The position numbers and the translations under genes are program-made. Shown here piece by piece: positions 25,233 to 35,109 of a stretch of DNA of 64,000 nucleotides. Source of the DNA: Litsea cubeba (taxonomy: Eukaryota; Streptophyta; Magnoliopsida; Laurales; Lauraceae); NCBI GenBank assembly GCA_012931725.1, contig WHSA01000883.1:100742-164741 (forward strand), read 5' to 3'. The notes beneath the pieces were generated by a model that made no database searches, had not been told where the DNA came from, and saw nothing but the letters and a program-made list of their open reading frames with translations. Position 1 is the first letter of the stretch. Each line of letters starts with the position of its first letter.

Positions 25233-25258
25233 CCTTGGGGGGTACCCCCCCCCCAAGG
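25233..25258 (+). other. Poly-G/poly-C hairpin in transcribed leader
   Basis: CCTTGGGGGG, then TA, then a C10 run and AAGG form an almost perfect inverted repeat. It is predicted to lie about 130 nt inside the RNA if the TATA box at 25072 is used. The 3' LTR keeps it with a longer C run. An RNA hairpin of this strength could stall scanning ribosomes or reverse transcriptase; that role is inference. Confidence 0.7.
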
Positions 25259-25590
25259 TCCTTGCCTTCTCCTCCTGCCTCCAATGGCTTAGATGTGGCT
25301 TTTCAGCCCGTCTACTCGGCTTTTTATTGGACATAGGACCTTCCTTTGGTCTTTGTCCTCTAAAAACCTGAGGTTATAGCCAAGCCAAGCGAATCAATAG
25401 CATCCTCTGTTCTCATCTGCATGGATGATGGCGAAGCCCACATATGGCTTGCGACCGTCAATCTAAACGAGTCCCCCACAATCTCCTGAGAAGTTAGATC
25501 CTCCTTTTCTTGCTTTTCATTGTAGTTTGTATTTTTTCAAAAGAGACAAAAATCACAATTCTTGTCTTTCATTATTGATAAGGATTGTAA

Positions 25591-25650
25591 ATCGGCTATA
25601 AACGCCAAAAATCGGCTATAAATGCCAAAAATCGGCTATAAACGCCAAAA
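25591..25650 (+). repeat. Three 20 bp repeats in U5 (ATCGGCTATAAACGCC core)
   Basis: Three tandem 20 bp units differ only in AACGCC or AATGCC. The same core (GGCTATAAATGCCA) recurs many times at 44510-44850 inside the element, so the LTR and the 3' internal region share a minisatellite motif. The 3' LTR copy is at 53066-53130, with slightly different spacing. Confidence 0.88.
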
Positions 25651-25927
25651 AAAATCGCCTTTCACGGCAAACCAAAAAAATGTCTCTTTTCTTAAATATA
25701 TGTGCAATGGAAAACTTGAAAGAAGTTGATTTCCTTTTTACTTGCGAAGGTTGATCTCCGGATCACCACTTGCAATTCCAAGTAAAAATAGAAAATCTGG
25801 CACACCCACAAAAAAAAAGAAATGTTGATGCACGCCCCTGCCCCCCGGTTACGAAAGGGTCGGAACCAAACGGACTCCCACGTCCGCCGACCTCGGTAGA
25901 ACTAAGCAGGAGCGCGGTCCATCAAGC

Positions 25928-25944
25928 TGGCATCACCCGGTGGG
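25928..25944 (+). promoter_or_regulatory. Candidate gypsy primer-binding site
   Basis: TGGCATCACCCGGTGGG begins 3 nt after the LTR end and starts with the TGG expected opposite a tRNA CCA end. It is not the iMet site and I cannot match it confidently to a tRNA. It may be a degenerate site of the TGGCGCC type. Confidence 0.45.
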
Positions 25945-26169
25945 ACTCGTTTATTTGAGAACACGATGCTAGAAATGAAATATCTGCATATCATATATTT
26001 TGCTCTATGCTTATATTTCTTTTCTCGATTCCTTGGCTACTTTATAATTGGTGGCCTATGTTGAATTCCGCATAATAAAAAATGAGATGAGATTTTTTGT
26101 TTGGAAATTTTAATTCTTTGAATTTATTTCCACTCTTTCTCTTTTCAAAAAAAAAAAAGAAAAACAAAA
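25945..26169 (+). other. Gypsy leader, unique part
   Basis: AT-rich untranslated leader between the primer site and the leader repeats. No convincing reading frame or RNA gene was seen. Confidence 0.7.
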
Positions 26170-26876
26170 AAAAATCAGATTTTTCAGTTTGGATTCAAAA
26201 TTGAGAAACCTTGATCCGTTCCTATCGTTCATCGCGCTTGCAGAAATGTTGAGCCTGTTCGACTAAGGTTTTGGGCCATTGTTTCTCTTCGATGAGTTCA
26301 TTAAAAATCTAAAAAAAAAATATATATATATATATAAAAAGTAAAAAAAATCAGATTTTTCAGTTTGGATTCAAAATTGAGAAACCTTGATCCGTTCCTA
26401 TCGTTCATCGCGCTTGCAGAAATGTTGAGCCTGTTCGACTAAGGTTTTGGGCCATTGTTTCTCTTCGATGAGTTCATTAAAAATCTAAAAAAAAATATAT
26501 ATATATATATATAAAAAGTAAAAAAAAAGTTTTAGATTTCTCAATTTGGATTCAAAATTGAGAAACCTTGATCCGTTCCTATCGTTCATCGCGCTTGCAG
26601 AAATGTTGAGCCTGTTCGACTAAGGTTTTGGGCCATTGTTTCTCTTCGATGAGTTCATTAAAAATCTAAAAATATATATATATATATATATAAAAAGTAA
26701 AAAAAAAGTTTTAGATTTCTCAATTTGGATTCAAAATTGAGAAACCTTGATCCGTTCCTATCGTTCATCGCGCTTGCAGAAATGTTGAGCCTGTTCGACT
26801 AAGGTTTTGGGCCATTGTTTCTCTTCGATGAATTCATAAAAATAAAATAAAAATATATATATATATATATATAAAA
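26170..26876 (+). repeat. Four tandem repeats of about 178 bp in gypsy 5' leader
   Basis: Four nearly identical units have GGATTCAAAATTGAG at 26191, 26367, 26548 and 26727 (periods 176, 181 and 179). Each contains TTGATCCGTTCCTATCG, CGCGCTTGCAGAAATG and TTCTCTTCGATGAGTTC. Each ends in a (TA)n run of variable length followed by AAAAAGTAAA or AAAAAGAC. The region is untranslated. Tandem repeats in this position are common in large Tat elements. Confidence 0.93.
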
Positions 26877-27089
26877 AGACATAGACCACTAAGGTTAAAC
26901 CAACTGTGTTCTTTGATCATGGTTGATTCAAAGAAAAGCCTTGTCCAGAGTGTGGAGACAGCTTGACTGTTCTAGGCAAGGGTCCTCCAAACGGGTTCAT
27001 TAAGTAATCCTACCCTTACCTGGGGGCAATTCTATCAATCAAGATTTCATAAGACCGGGTTAGGAGGCCTATGTGTACTCTCTCGTCTT

Positions 27090-27261
27090 TTAAATAAATT
27101 TTTTTAAAAAATAAAAAATTTTAAAATAAAAAATAAAAGATAAAAAAAAAAATTTTAAAAAAAAATCTTAAAAAAATAATAATAAAAAATAAATAAAAAA
27201 AATATAAAAAAAAGATTTTAAAAAAAAAAAAAAATCTTCAAAATCTTCAAAAAAAAAAAAA
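27090..27261 (+). other. Low-complexity A/T tract
   Basis: About 170 bp of A runs with scattered T, with no coding potential. It separates the 178 bp leader repeats from the second repeat family. Confidence 0.85.
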
Positions 27262-27560
27262 AAAACTTCCGTCATTTTGGGTTTAGATTAGAGAAATCTT
27301 GGTCTTCTCCTTTCTGAGCACTGGCGCTCGCGGAAATCGCTGAGCCCGTGTTCAGATTGGAGTGCCTTTTGCTCTCTTTGATAAACCCGATATTGGCCTT
27401 TCAAAAAAAAAAAAAAACTCGTCATTTTTAGATTCAGATCCGAGAAATCATGGTTCATTTCTTTCTGAGCACTGGCGCTCGCGGAAATCGCTGAGCCCGT
27501 GTTCAGATTGGAATACCATCTGCTCTCTTTGATGAATCCAATCTTGACCATTCAAAACAG
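27262..27560 (+). repeat. Two leader repeats of about 151 bp, diverged relatives of the 178 bp family
   Basis: Two units share TTTCTGAGCACTGGCGCTCG (27311 and 27462), GGAAATCGCTGAGCCCG and TGCTCTCTTTGAT. Their layout follows the four upstream repeats: GATTCA-GAGAAA, then a GCGCT-GCGGAAAT-GAGCC core, then a CTCTTTGATGA tail. This suggests one ancient repeat amplified twice. Confidence 0.85.
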
Positions 27561-27900
27561 AGAATCTCATCTCATAGATGCGGTCTCAAAACATTTGTGT
27601 CTAGCGGTACTAGTACGCCCTTTCAGGGTCTACTGTATTGCGACCGGCATATCTGTAACTCCAACTTTATATTCTTCTTACCTCGAGCAAGCTCTGCTTC
27701 TCGATAAGTCGAATTTAAGTTCACAATTGCTTCTAGCAGTCACTGGGATGCCCATTCTGGGCTTACCATACCTGCGATCAGAACAATTGTACCCTCTATG
27801 GCATTTTGCCTTCCTCATATTGCTTGGGTCATCTACCTCGAGCAATTTGAAAAGGCGAAACCATAGAACTTCCCATTTATGATCATTATATTCTTGTGAT

Positions 27901-27926
27901 TACTAATGGATGTGGTCTTGTTTCAG
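27901..27926 (+). promoter_or_regulatory. Candidate 3' splice site in gypsy leader
   Basis: TACTAAT (27901-27907), a strong branch-point match, is followed by GGATGTGGTCTTGTTTCAG ending at 27926. This is 19 nt before the gag ATG. The arrangement looks like the end of a leader intron that would remove the AT-rich repeats. I could not identify a convincing donor. Confidence 0.45.
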
Positions 27927-27945
27927 AAATTTTCGAAAACTAACA

Positions 27946-29703
27946 ATGGCAGCTTCACTAACCATTACTTTCGACGAAAACAAGCACCAACTCATGCTTC
28001 AACAGAAGCAAACCACGCGCACCTACAAGCGCCCCATCAGCTGTCGAAGTGTCAACTCTCTCGGCAACTCTCTGAACTTCGGGTCGACCTCGACTCCCCG
28101 GACTATCGTCTTTGGGACGCTGGGACCATTCCCACTTCCGATGACCCGCAGCGTCTCCAGGACAAGAAGACATTCAGAAGAATCCCCTGCTCCTTCAAGC
28201 AAAGGACAGCAGAGTGATCCTTCCTCAAGCTCCTCTTCAAGAATGAGCCCCAGCTCAGTCACCAGGACAGTTTCTTCGTTCGAATCACGAAGGATGAATG
28301 TCTTGGCTACAAATTCTGAGCCACCACCCCGCAATCCACCTCCAGAAGATGCGATCACCCGCATCCAGCAGTTGGAACAGGGCCAGCAGAGGATTGAAAC
28401 TCTGATGGAAAACCTTCTCCTCGCCTTCCAAAATCAGGCGAACAATGAACCTCCTCCGAATCATCAAGACGACGAGGTAAATAGAGAAGAAAATGAGTCA
28501 CGCGCCCTTACCAAAAAGGACGTAGACGGTATCCTCGCCAAAGCAAAAGAAGAGGATATACTCAAAGAGCATGGGATCAAGCCACCATATCCCTTATGGA
28601 TGGACTCGGTCCCGTTCCCCACCAAATTCAAGCATCCTACTCTCCAAACATATACGGGGAAAGGATCAGCCAGACAGCACGTCATCCACTTCAAGATCCT
28701 GACGGGAGCTATCGCGGATCAAGATGTACTCAAAATCCGCCTCTTTGCAAGTACCCTAAAAGGTACGGCCTTCGATTGGTACTCCACTCTGCCGGAGGAC
28801 TCAATCCAAAATTGGGCCATGCTAGAGACACGCTTCCTGACTCACTTCAAAGGTGAGGATCACCCCGCTACTATGGCTCAGCTGTGCAGCCTAAAACAGG
28901 GGGAGAATGAATCAACATATGACTTCATTCACAAGTGGAAAGCAATGGCATACAAATGCTCTGATGTATTGCCACAAGCGTCGCTAGTCGACATCTGCCG
29001 AAACAACATGAGAGCCAGAAACCGCTCCATGATCATCGGCAACAAATCAAAAAACCTGGGAGAACTCCTAGAAGCTTCCATGGAAGCTGAAACGGTGATT
29101 AAAGACCTCAACAGTCAGAAATCATCAAGAAAAGAGCCAACCGCCATTGCAACCTCTAAACCAAAGAAGAAAGAGGTCCTCAATGTGCAGACCAAATCAG
29201 CTCCTCAGCCATCAAAGAAAGCTGAAAACAAAGCTGCTGGTATGAGACCTGAACTCTCTGATGCCTTCAAAGAACGAGTAGAGAAGAAATACCCGTTTGA
29301 TGAAGATGTTGATGAAATCTTCGGGGCTCTTGTGGCAAACGGCAAGCTCACCTTGCCTGAACCAAAAAGACCGGGTGATGTTGGCAAAACCAACGATCCT
29401 CGGTACTGTCCATACCACCAGATGATCTCGCATCCTCTCAATCAATGCTTCGTTGTGAGAGAGAAAATAAATGAGATGTGGAAAAACGGAGTCATTACCT
29501 TTGACAAAAACTATGGGTCTGCCTCCGTCAACATGGTGACATGTGGACAAACTTCAAGATCACCGAAGAAAAAGATCACTACTTCCTTCAAGGTGATAAC
29601 TCAATCGAAGCGTCCGAGGAACTGGTTCCTTACCCGACACCAGACGGACAACCGATATGGGTACATCCCGATCTCCTGGAAGATGAAAATTGGGAGGTCG
29701 TGA
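27946..29703 (+). CDS. gag: Gypsy Gag protein
   Basis: Capsid/nucleocapsid protein of the Tat-type element, about 585 residues. It forms the cytoplasmic particle that packages element RNA. The start is chosen at AACAATGGC (27946) because its context is strong; the open frame reaches further upstream to 27910. The Retrotrans_gag core lies around residues 215-370, with the signature AFDWYSTLPEDS near residue 275. A zinc-knuckle-like motif C-X2-H-X4-H-X4-C is at residues 488-501. This histidine-rich variant is usual in Tat Gags. The N-terminal 130 residues are Ser/Pro-rich and disordered. From about 29540 the plausible protein continues in the overlapping frame at 29541, so the last 50 residues of this frame are probably read past a one-base break. 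Confidence 0.9.
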   Translation: MAASLTITFDENKHQLMLQQKQTTRTYKRPISCRSVNSLGNSLNFGSTSTPRTIVFGTLGPFPLPMTRSVSRTRRHSEESPAPSSKGQQSDPSSSSSSRMSPSSVTRTVSSFESRRMNVLATNSEPPPRNPPPEDAITRIQQLEQGQQRIETLMENLLLAFQNQANNEPPPNHQDDEVNREENESRALTKKDVDGILAKAKEEDILKEHGIKPPYPLWMDSVPFPTKFKHPTLQTYTGKGSARQHVIHFKILTGAIADQDVLKIRLFASTLKGTAFDWYSTLPEDSIQNWAMLETRFLTHFKGEDHPATMAQLCSLKQGENESTYDFIHKWKAMAYKCSDVLPQASLVDICRNNMRARNRSMIIGNKSKNLGELLEASMEAETVIKDLNSQKSSRKEPTAIATSKPKKKEVLNVQTKSAPQPSKKAENKAAGMRPELSDAFKERVEKKYPFDEDVDEIFGALVANGKLTLPEPKRPGDVGKTNDPRYCPYHQMISHPLNQCFVVREKINEMWKNGVITFDKNYGSASVNMVTCGQTSRSPKKKITTSFKVITQSKRPRNWFLTRHQTDNRYGYIPISWKMKIGRS

Positions 29704-30246
29704 AAACAAAGCCTACAGCTCAACAGCGAAGGCAGGCTAGGAAACATCTCCTCAAGCTCAAACGGCAAGAGAAGACCCAGCCAAAACTAGAGGTCAAAGA
29801 AAAGGCAGAGGCTTCCTCTACCGCTTCACTGGAGGTAACAAAAACATCCCTTCCAGAGACTTCAAAGGGGGTAAGGAAATTCACTCTCAGTGATTTCATG
29901 CCACCTCAATTCAAAGAAGCCATACAGGAGGCATCATACTCTTGCAATTCAGTAGTTGGATTCTCCATTGATGGATACGAGTCCAGCGACACCGATGATG
30001 GATTCGAATCCAACTACACAGATGAGTGGGAGGAATCCCTTGAAACAGGAGAATATCTCTCTGATGAAGAATGGGTTCCTGAGTCTCATTTTATGCCAGT
30101 AATCTGGTATAACCCCCTACAGCCACAAGGATCCTGGTCTGATGATGAAGAAGACCAAGAAGCTGTACAAGAAAATGCTGCTGAATCAGCACCCCTCATT
30201 ACTCCAGTGGAAATCAACCATGTTGAGCCACAAAGAGATGATGAAG
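29541..30246 (+). pseudogene. Gypsy gag-pol linker ORF, interrupted by copia insertion
   Basis: This frame takes over from gag about 29540. It encodes a hydrophilic, acidic region: a PDGQPIWVHP segment, a basic QQRRQARKHLLKLKRQ stretch, then Asp/Glu-rich sequence. No catalytic motif is present, and I read it as the spacer between Gag and protease. The switch relative to gag is one base (short A in ACATG), either decay or a frameshift site. The copia element inserted at 30247; the frame resumes after the duplicated TGAAG at 37735. The last few codons before the LTR are native, and anything beyond 30246 is copia LTR sequence. Confidence 0.75.
30242..30246. repeat. Target site duplication TGAAG (copia 1, left)
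   Basis: TGAAG before the copia LTR is repeated exactly at 37730-37734. Confidence 0.95.
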
Positions 30247-31420
30247 TGTTGGATACCGCGATCACTGAGAGGGGGGGGGGGGTGAATCAGTGATTTCTAA
30301 AAACAGGTCCAATTCAACAACAAAACAAGTCAAATCACACAATGACACCAGATTTAACGTGGTTCACCGAAAGGCTACGTCCACGGTTCAAAGACTGTCC
30401 GAACACCAATCCGGGACAGATCTGAATCTTATTTAGTCGCACCAACGACAAAGAGCACCAACCCTTAGTTTCAGATAGCACCAACTATCTAGGAAGCACC
30501 GACTCCCTTGAGTTTCAGATAGCACCAACTATCTAGGAAGCACCGACTCCCCTTACAATTTATCTGCACCCACAGATAGGATCACCAAACCCCAAACACC
30601 AAGCACCAACTTGATGTAAAAATAGAATATAAGATCAACTCTGTCTACAGCCCTTCCCCTCTACAATTCTCTCTCTCTCAATCCCTTACAAATTGAAATT
30701 AAAGCATAAACAGAGAGACACTTAACTCATGGACGAATCACTATCTTCTAGAGCACAATCCCGTCCATAATTGCTGTAGAAAGATGCAGCACAACAGCAA
30801 CAGCAACAGCACCAGCACACAGCACACTCTTCTCTCTTCTCTTCTCTCTTTTCTCTTCTCTTCTGGTGTCTTTTTAGAACGACCCATACATGCCTTTATA
30901 TAGGTTATAGTAACCCTTAATTGTGTTCAAGACGGGCTACAATTCGTTTAGAAAGAGTCCCAAACAAATTAGATAAGAGTGCTGAATTTTCGTGCAAAAC
31001 TTCTAATTCTGCGCAACTCTGGTTCCCGTGCTCGGTCGACATCATGGCTTGCTCGGTCGACCGAAGACACTGACTGGAAAACAGACAACTTTCGAGCTCG
31101 GTCGACATCCTGAGGGCTCGGTCGACCGAAGACACACTGTGTCACGAAAATAACTGAGAGCTACCAAAATCTGTTTTCTACAGGTTTCTTCTTGCTCGGT
31201 CGACCGCATGAAGAGCCCGGTCGACCGCGTGCTCTGCTTCAGGAATTCTGAGTTCCTGACTGTTTCAATTCTATTTCTTCTTTTCAGCTCTATCAACACT
31301 AGCATATTAACATCATGTTTGTGACAATGTGTTGACAAGAATTCCAACTCAAATCAATACTTGAGATGCTAACTTCTTCAATTCATCAAAAGACTTCTCA
31401 AGTCATCTCAAATTCCAACA
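30247..31420 (-). repeat. Copia 1 3' LTR (left)
   Basis: 1174 bp with TGTTGG/CCAACA ends. It carries TATATAAAGG on the - strand (30893-30902). It contains repeated GCTCGGTCGAC motifs between about 31028 and 31230, several extended to the palindrome CGGTCGACCG, and a duplicated TTTCAGATAGCACCAACTAT segment near 30468 and 30511. Confidence 0.95.
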
Positions 31421-31434
31421 ATCTCCCCCTTTGG
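31421..31434 (-). promoter_or_regulatory. Copia 1 polypurine tract
   Basis: On the - strand CCAAAGGGGGAGAT directly abuts the 3' LTR. Two further purine tracts, CAAAGGGGGAGAG (31573-31585) and GAAAGGGGGAGC (31644-31655), lie within the next 230 bp of the 3' untranslated region. Confidence 0.9.
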
Positions 31435-31666
31435 AATTGTTGGCAACATTATTGGAACTTCAACACTCACTTGGAACCAGTTCTGAAATTCTGAAATAAT
31501 AACCATGCACTATCAACAATCTCTCCCTAGCTTTCATAGCATAACATCTCTCCTTGCTATCATAGCATAACATCTCTCCCCCTTTGACAACAAGTCCAAA
31601 GGGACCAAACCGAGGAGCGAATAGGATATTCAATGAATGCATTGCTCCCCCTTTCAAGCACAACTC

Positions 31667-32185
31667 CTACGGTTTAGGAGAGTGAGTAACTCCTAACTTT
31701 TTCCGGAGATACTCGAAGACTTCCTTTGGCAGAGGTTTCGTGAAAATATCAGCCACTTGCTCAGTTGTTGGAACATATTCCAACTTGACCTCTCCATCAG
31801 CAACTTTATCTTTAAGAAAATGATAACGAATTGCTACATGCTTTGTTCGAGAGTGCTGAACAGGATTCTTAGATATATGAATTGCACTCGTGTTGTCACA
31901 TAGGATCGGCGTAGGATCCGTTGTAGGAACTCCTAGATCAGAGAGCATTTGCCGCATCCATAACACTTGCGTACAACAAGTTGCCGCTGCAATATATTCC
32001 GCTTCCGCTGTCGAAAGGGATACTGAGTCTTGCTTCTTACTATGCCAAGCAACTAATCTTTCTCCAAGATAAAATGCGCCGCCGCTAGTACTCTTGCGAT
32101 CATCTACGCATCCAGCCCAATCGGCATCAGAATATGCAACAAGAGTGAAGGATTTGCCTTTGGGATACCAGATACCAAGCTCCAT
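31667..32185 (-). pseudogene. pol: Copia 1 RNase H domain (pol C-terminus)
   Basis: C-terminal 172 residues of the copia polyprotein. RNase H degrades the RNA strand during reverse transcription. The signatures AYSDADWAGC, STAEAEYIA, CDNTSAIH, HSRTKH and DIFTKPL are all present and in order. The frame is offset from the RT part (32194-35109) by a one-base deletion in an A run about 32205-32215, where the conserved RT-RNase H connection continues across the break. Without that change it would be one polyprotein. Confidence 0.9.
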
Positions 32186-32193
32186 AGTACCTT

Positions 32194-35109
32194 TCAGATA
32201 TCGAAAGATTCTTTCACTGCTGTAAGGTGCGTTTCAGTTGGTGCTGCTTGAAAACGTGCAACCATACATACTGCTTGTAGAAGATCTGGTCTTGTAGCAG
32301 TCAAGTAGAGCAAGCTTCCTATCATAGAGCGATAGGTGGTATGATCAACGGACGAGGACTTATCATCTTTGCTAAGCTTCGTGTTCGTTGACATTGGTGT
32401 GCTCACTGGCTTGCTGTCTTCCATATTGAACCGTTTCAGCATTTCCTTAATGTACTTCAATTGTGATATGAAGATGCCATGTTTCAGCTGCTGAACTTGT
32501 AAACCAAGAAAGAACTTTAGTTCTCCAAGCATTGACATCTCAAATTCTTTCTTCATCTCTTCTGCAAAATTCCTGCACATCTCCTCATCATTGCCACCAA
32601 AGATTATGTCATCAACATAAACAATGACAACCAGCTGTTTGCTTAACTCAGTTTTGACATATAGATTGCTATCAACAAGTCCTTTTCCAAAACCGATCTT
32701 GCGGAGATAGAGATCCAGCCTTGCATACCATGCCCTTGGCGCTTGTTTCAGTCCATAAAGAGCCTTTTTCAATTTGCACACTAGATCTGAATTTTTGCTG
32801 ATGAGAAAACCATCAGGTTGCTCAATATAGACCTCTTCTTCAAGTAAACCATTCAAGAAAGCTGACTTTACGTCCATCTGAAATACCTTGAAGGTTTTGT
32901 ATGCTGCCAATGCAAGAAACATACGAATAGCTTCCAGACGAGCCACCGGTGCAAAGGTCTCTTCAAAATCTATGCCTTCAACTTGAGCATAGCCTTTACA
33001 AACCAACCTTGCTTTGTTTCTAATGACTTGACCATCTTCATTCAGCTTATTCCGAAAGACCCATTTGGTACCAATAACATTCTTATCAGTAGGTCTAGGA
33101 ACAAGTTCCCATGTGGAGTTCTTCTCAATTTGCTCCAACTCCTCATGCATAGCTTTCAACCAACTATCATCGAGACTGGCTTCAGCCACAGTCTTGGGTT
33201 CAATGGTGGACACAAGTGAGTAATTGCTAACTACACTTTGTCTAGTTTGAACGCCTGCCTTAGGATCTCCAATGATTTGATCCTTAGGGTGTTGCTCTAC
33301 CCAAGTGCTGTGCTTCTTAGGTGAAGTATCTTCTGAGTCATCCTTTGATTTCTCAGAATCATTAGATTCAGCCATCTCATCATCAATCTCACTCGAGTCC
33401 TCATAAACTGGACTGTCATTATGAGTTGCATTCTTTGGTTCAATATTCTCATTTATTCTCACATCAGCACTTTCTATGATTTTTCTGGTTCTTTTGTTAA
33501 GACACCTATATGCCTTGCTAGTAGAGGAGTAACCCAGAAATATACCTTCGTCAGCTCTTTCTTCAAATTTGCCTGGATTTTGTTCGAGCCGCTTGATGTA
33601 ACACTTGCTGCCGAAGACTTTGAAGTGCTTGACTGTTGCTTTTCTTCCAAACCATAGCTCATAGGGAGTTCTGACTTCATGTGGCCTGATCAAGCATCGG
33701 TTTTGAATGTATACAGCCGTATGAATTGCCTCTTTCCAATACTTGTCAGCCATCTTGCTTTCACTTAGCATCGTACGAGCCATCTCTTGTACGGTGCGAT
33801 TCTTCCGTTCCACAACTCCATTTTGCTGTGGAGTTCTAGGGGCTGAGTACTGTCTTTGAATGCCATGATGTTCACAATATTTAGTGAACTCTTCAGATGT
33901 GAACTCGCCTCCACGATCAGACCTTAAAATCTTGATACGTTTTTCCAATTGATTTTCAACCTGTGCTTTAAACACTTTAAAACGATCAAGTGCTTGATGC
34001 TTATGCTTAAGAAACAATACCCATGTCATACGAGTATAATCATCAATGCATAACATGAAATACTTATCTCCATTGGTGCTTTGAGTTCGCATCGGTCCAC
34101 AGAGATCAGTGTGCACTAGCTCAAGAGGTTTCTTTGAATGATGCTCCTTTGACTTGAACATAACCCTCGTTTGCTTTCCCTTTTGGCAAGAGTCGCAAAT
34201 AGGATTGGAAGGCTTTTCAACTTTAGACATGCCTCTTACAGCCTTTGAATTGCAAATCTTTGACATGTTATCAAAGCTTAGATGCCCAAGGCGTTTGTGC
34301 CACAACCAACTTTCCTCTGTCCGACTCATCAAGCAGGTCTTTTCAGCTCCATCTGACAATGTATAGAGATTTCCAGCAGTTCTTGATCCAGTTGCCACTG
34401 TTTTGCCGTTGCTACTCTTCTTGATGGCAAACCCATTCTTTGTGAAGATAACTTCGTGACCCTTGTCACAGATCTGGCTCACACTAAGCAGATTGTGTCT
34501 CAATCCAGACACATATAAGACTTCTTCAGATCTGATCTTGTTTGCCATAAGCTGAATAACACCTTTTCCGCAGATTTTGGCACCATCATTGTTGCCAAAT
34601 TTCACTGAACCGCCTTCATAGTGCTGTAATTTGATGAATTTCTCTTTATCACCAATCATATGGCTTGAACAACCACTATCAAGGACCCATGGTGCTGTCT
34701 TCTTTTGTGCATTCAATGCCGTTTGCACAATGAGAGATTCTTTGAGACTTTCTGCACTTTGCTTTGCTCTCCAAGCCTTGACTAACTTGGGTTTCTTTTC
34801 AACCTGAAATTTGTTAGCAATATGCAACCTACAATCCCTAGCCAAGTGTCCATAATTATGACACATATAGCACTCAATTTTGTGGCTACTTAGGATTGAA
34901 AAAGGATTCCTAGTCACAAATGGGCTGTTTCTTACATAGAATTTGCAATCAGCTCTTTTATGTCCAAACATATTACAATGAAAGCAATAACCATAGAATT
35001 TGTATCTTCTTTGTGGCTGGTTAGTCTTCATTACCTTTCTAACAGGAATGGACTCCTTTCTAGGTTGAGTGGGCTTCATAGAGTTAGAAGGTGCAGTGAC
35101 TTGCTTCAC
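32194..35109 (-). CDS. pol: Copia 1 Pol: protease, integrase, reverse transcriptase
   Basis: About 970 residues. It starts with two more zinc knuckles (CFHCNMFGHKRADC and CYMCHNYGHLARDC). The aspartic protease motif WVLDSGCSSHM is near residue 142. Next come the gag-pre-integrase HHCC region (WHKRLGHLSF, CDSCQKGK) and the integrase catalytic Asp (HTDLCGPM), Asp (LRSDRGGEF) and Glu (QQNGVVERKNRT). RT follows with WVFRNKL, QMDVKSAFLNG, YGLKQAPRAWY and YVDDIIFGG. All catalytic residues seen are intact. The listed start is a GTG just inside the frame; the true polyprotein almost certainly runs on from gag, with a one-base break in an A/G run near 35115-35125. RT-RNase H continuity is lost at the 3' end. 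Confidence 0.93.
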   Translation of the reverse strand: MKQVTAPSNSMKPTQPRKESIPVRKVMKTNQPQRRYKFYGYCFHCNMFGHKRADCKFYVRNSPFVTRNPFSILSSHKIECYMCHNYGHLARDCRLHIANKFQVEKKPKLVKAWRAKQSAESLKESLIVQTALNAQKKTAPWVLDSGCSSHMIGDKEKFIKLQHYEGGSVKFGNNDGAKICGKGVIQLMANKIRSEEVLYVSGLRHNLLSVSQICDKGHEVIFTKNGFAIKKSSNGKTVATGSRTAGNLYTLSDGAEKTCLMSRTEESWLWHKRLGHLSFDNMSKICNSKAVRGMSKVEKPSNPICDSCQKGKQTRVMFKSKEHHSKKPLELVHTDLCGPMRTQSTNGDKYFMLCIDDYTRMTWVLFLKHKHQALDRFKVFKAQVENQLEKRIKILRSDRGGEFTSEEFTKYCEHHGIQRQYSAPRTPQQNGVVERKNRTVQEMARTMLSESKMADKYWKEAIHTAVYIQNRCLIRPHEVRTPYELWFGRKATVKHFKVFGSKCYIKRLEQNPGKFEERADEGIFLGYSSTSKAYRCLNKRTRKIIESADVRINENIEPKNATHNDSPVYEDSSEIDDEMAESNDSEKSKDDSEDTSPKKHSTWVEQHPKDQIIGDPKAGVQTRQSVVSNYSLVSTIEPKTVAEASLDDSWLKAMHEELEQIEKNSTWELVPRPTDKNVIGTKWVFRNKLNEDGQVIRNKARLVCKGYAQVEGIDFEETFAPVARLEAIRMFLALAAYKTFKVFQMDVKSAFLNGLLEEEVYIEQPDGFLISKNSDLVCKLKKALYGLKQAPRAWYARLDLYLRKIGFGKGLVDSNLYVKTELSKQLVVIVYVDDIIFGGNDEEMCRNFAEEMKKEFEMSMLGELKFFLGLQVQQLKHGIFISQLKYIKEMLKRFNMEDSKPVSTPMSTNTKLSKDDKSSSVDHTTYRSMIGSLLYLTATRPDLLQAVCMVARFQAAPTETHLTAVKESFDI

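Larger units (their letters stand above)
23617..25924 (+). repeat. Gypsy 5' LTR
   Basis: Starts TGTTGACACC and ends GGTCCATCA, with a nearly identical partner at 51090-53399. U3 contains three degenerate copies, spaced about 150 bp, of a roughly 31 bp segment near 23778, 23928 and 24086 (AATTTCAAGTCAATCGGACA-like). It also has a GC-rich cluster of inverted repeats at 24349-24407 and the palindrome TCGATGATCATCGA at 24707-24720. A TATA box lies at 25072. R/U5 carries a G/C hairpin at 25233-25258 and three 20 bp repeats at 25591-25650. A 267-codon frame at 23695-24498 recurs in the 3' LTR; I regard it as non-coding U3 sequence. Confidence 0.96.

Noticed and set aside
30917..31347. Small - strand frames in the copia 1 LTR (repeated at 37247-37656)
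   Set aside because: Non-coding LTR sequence with GCTCGGTCGAC repeats; no similarity to a known protein was recognised.
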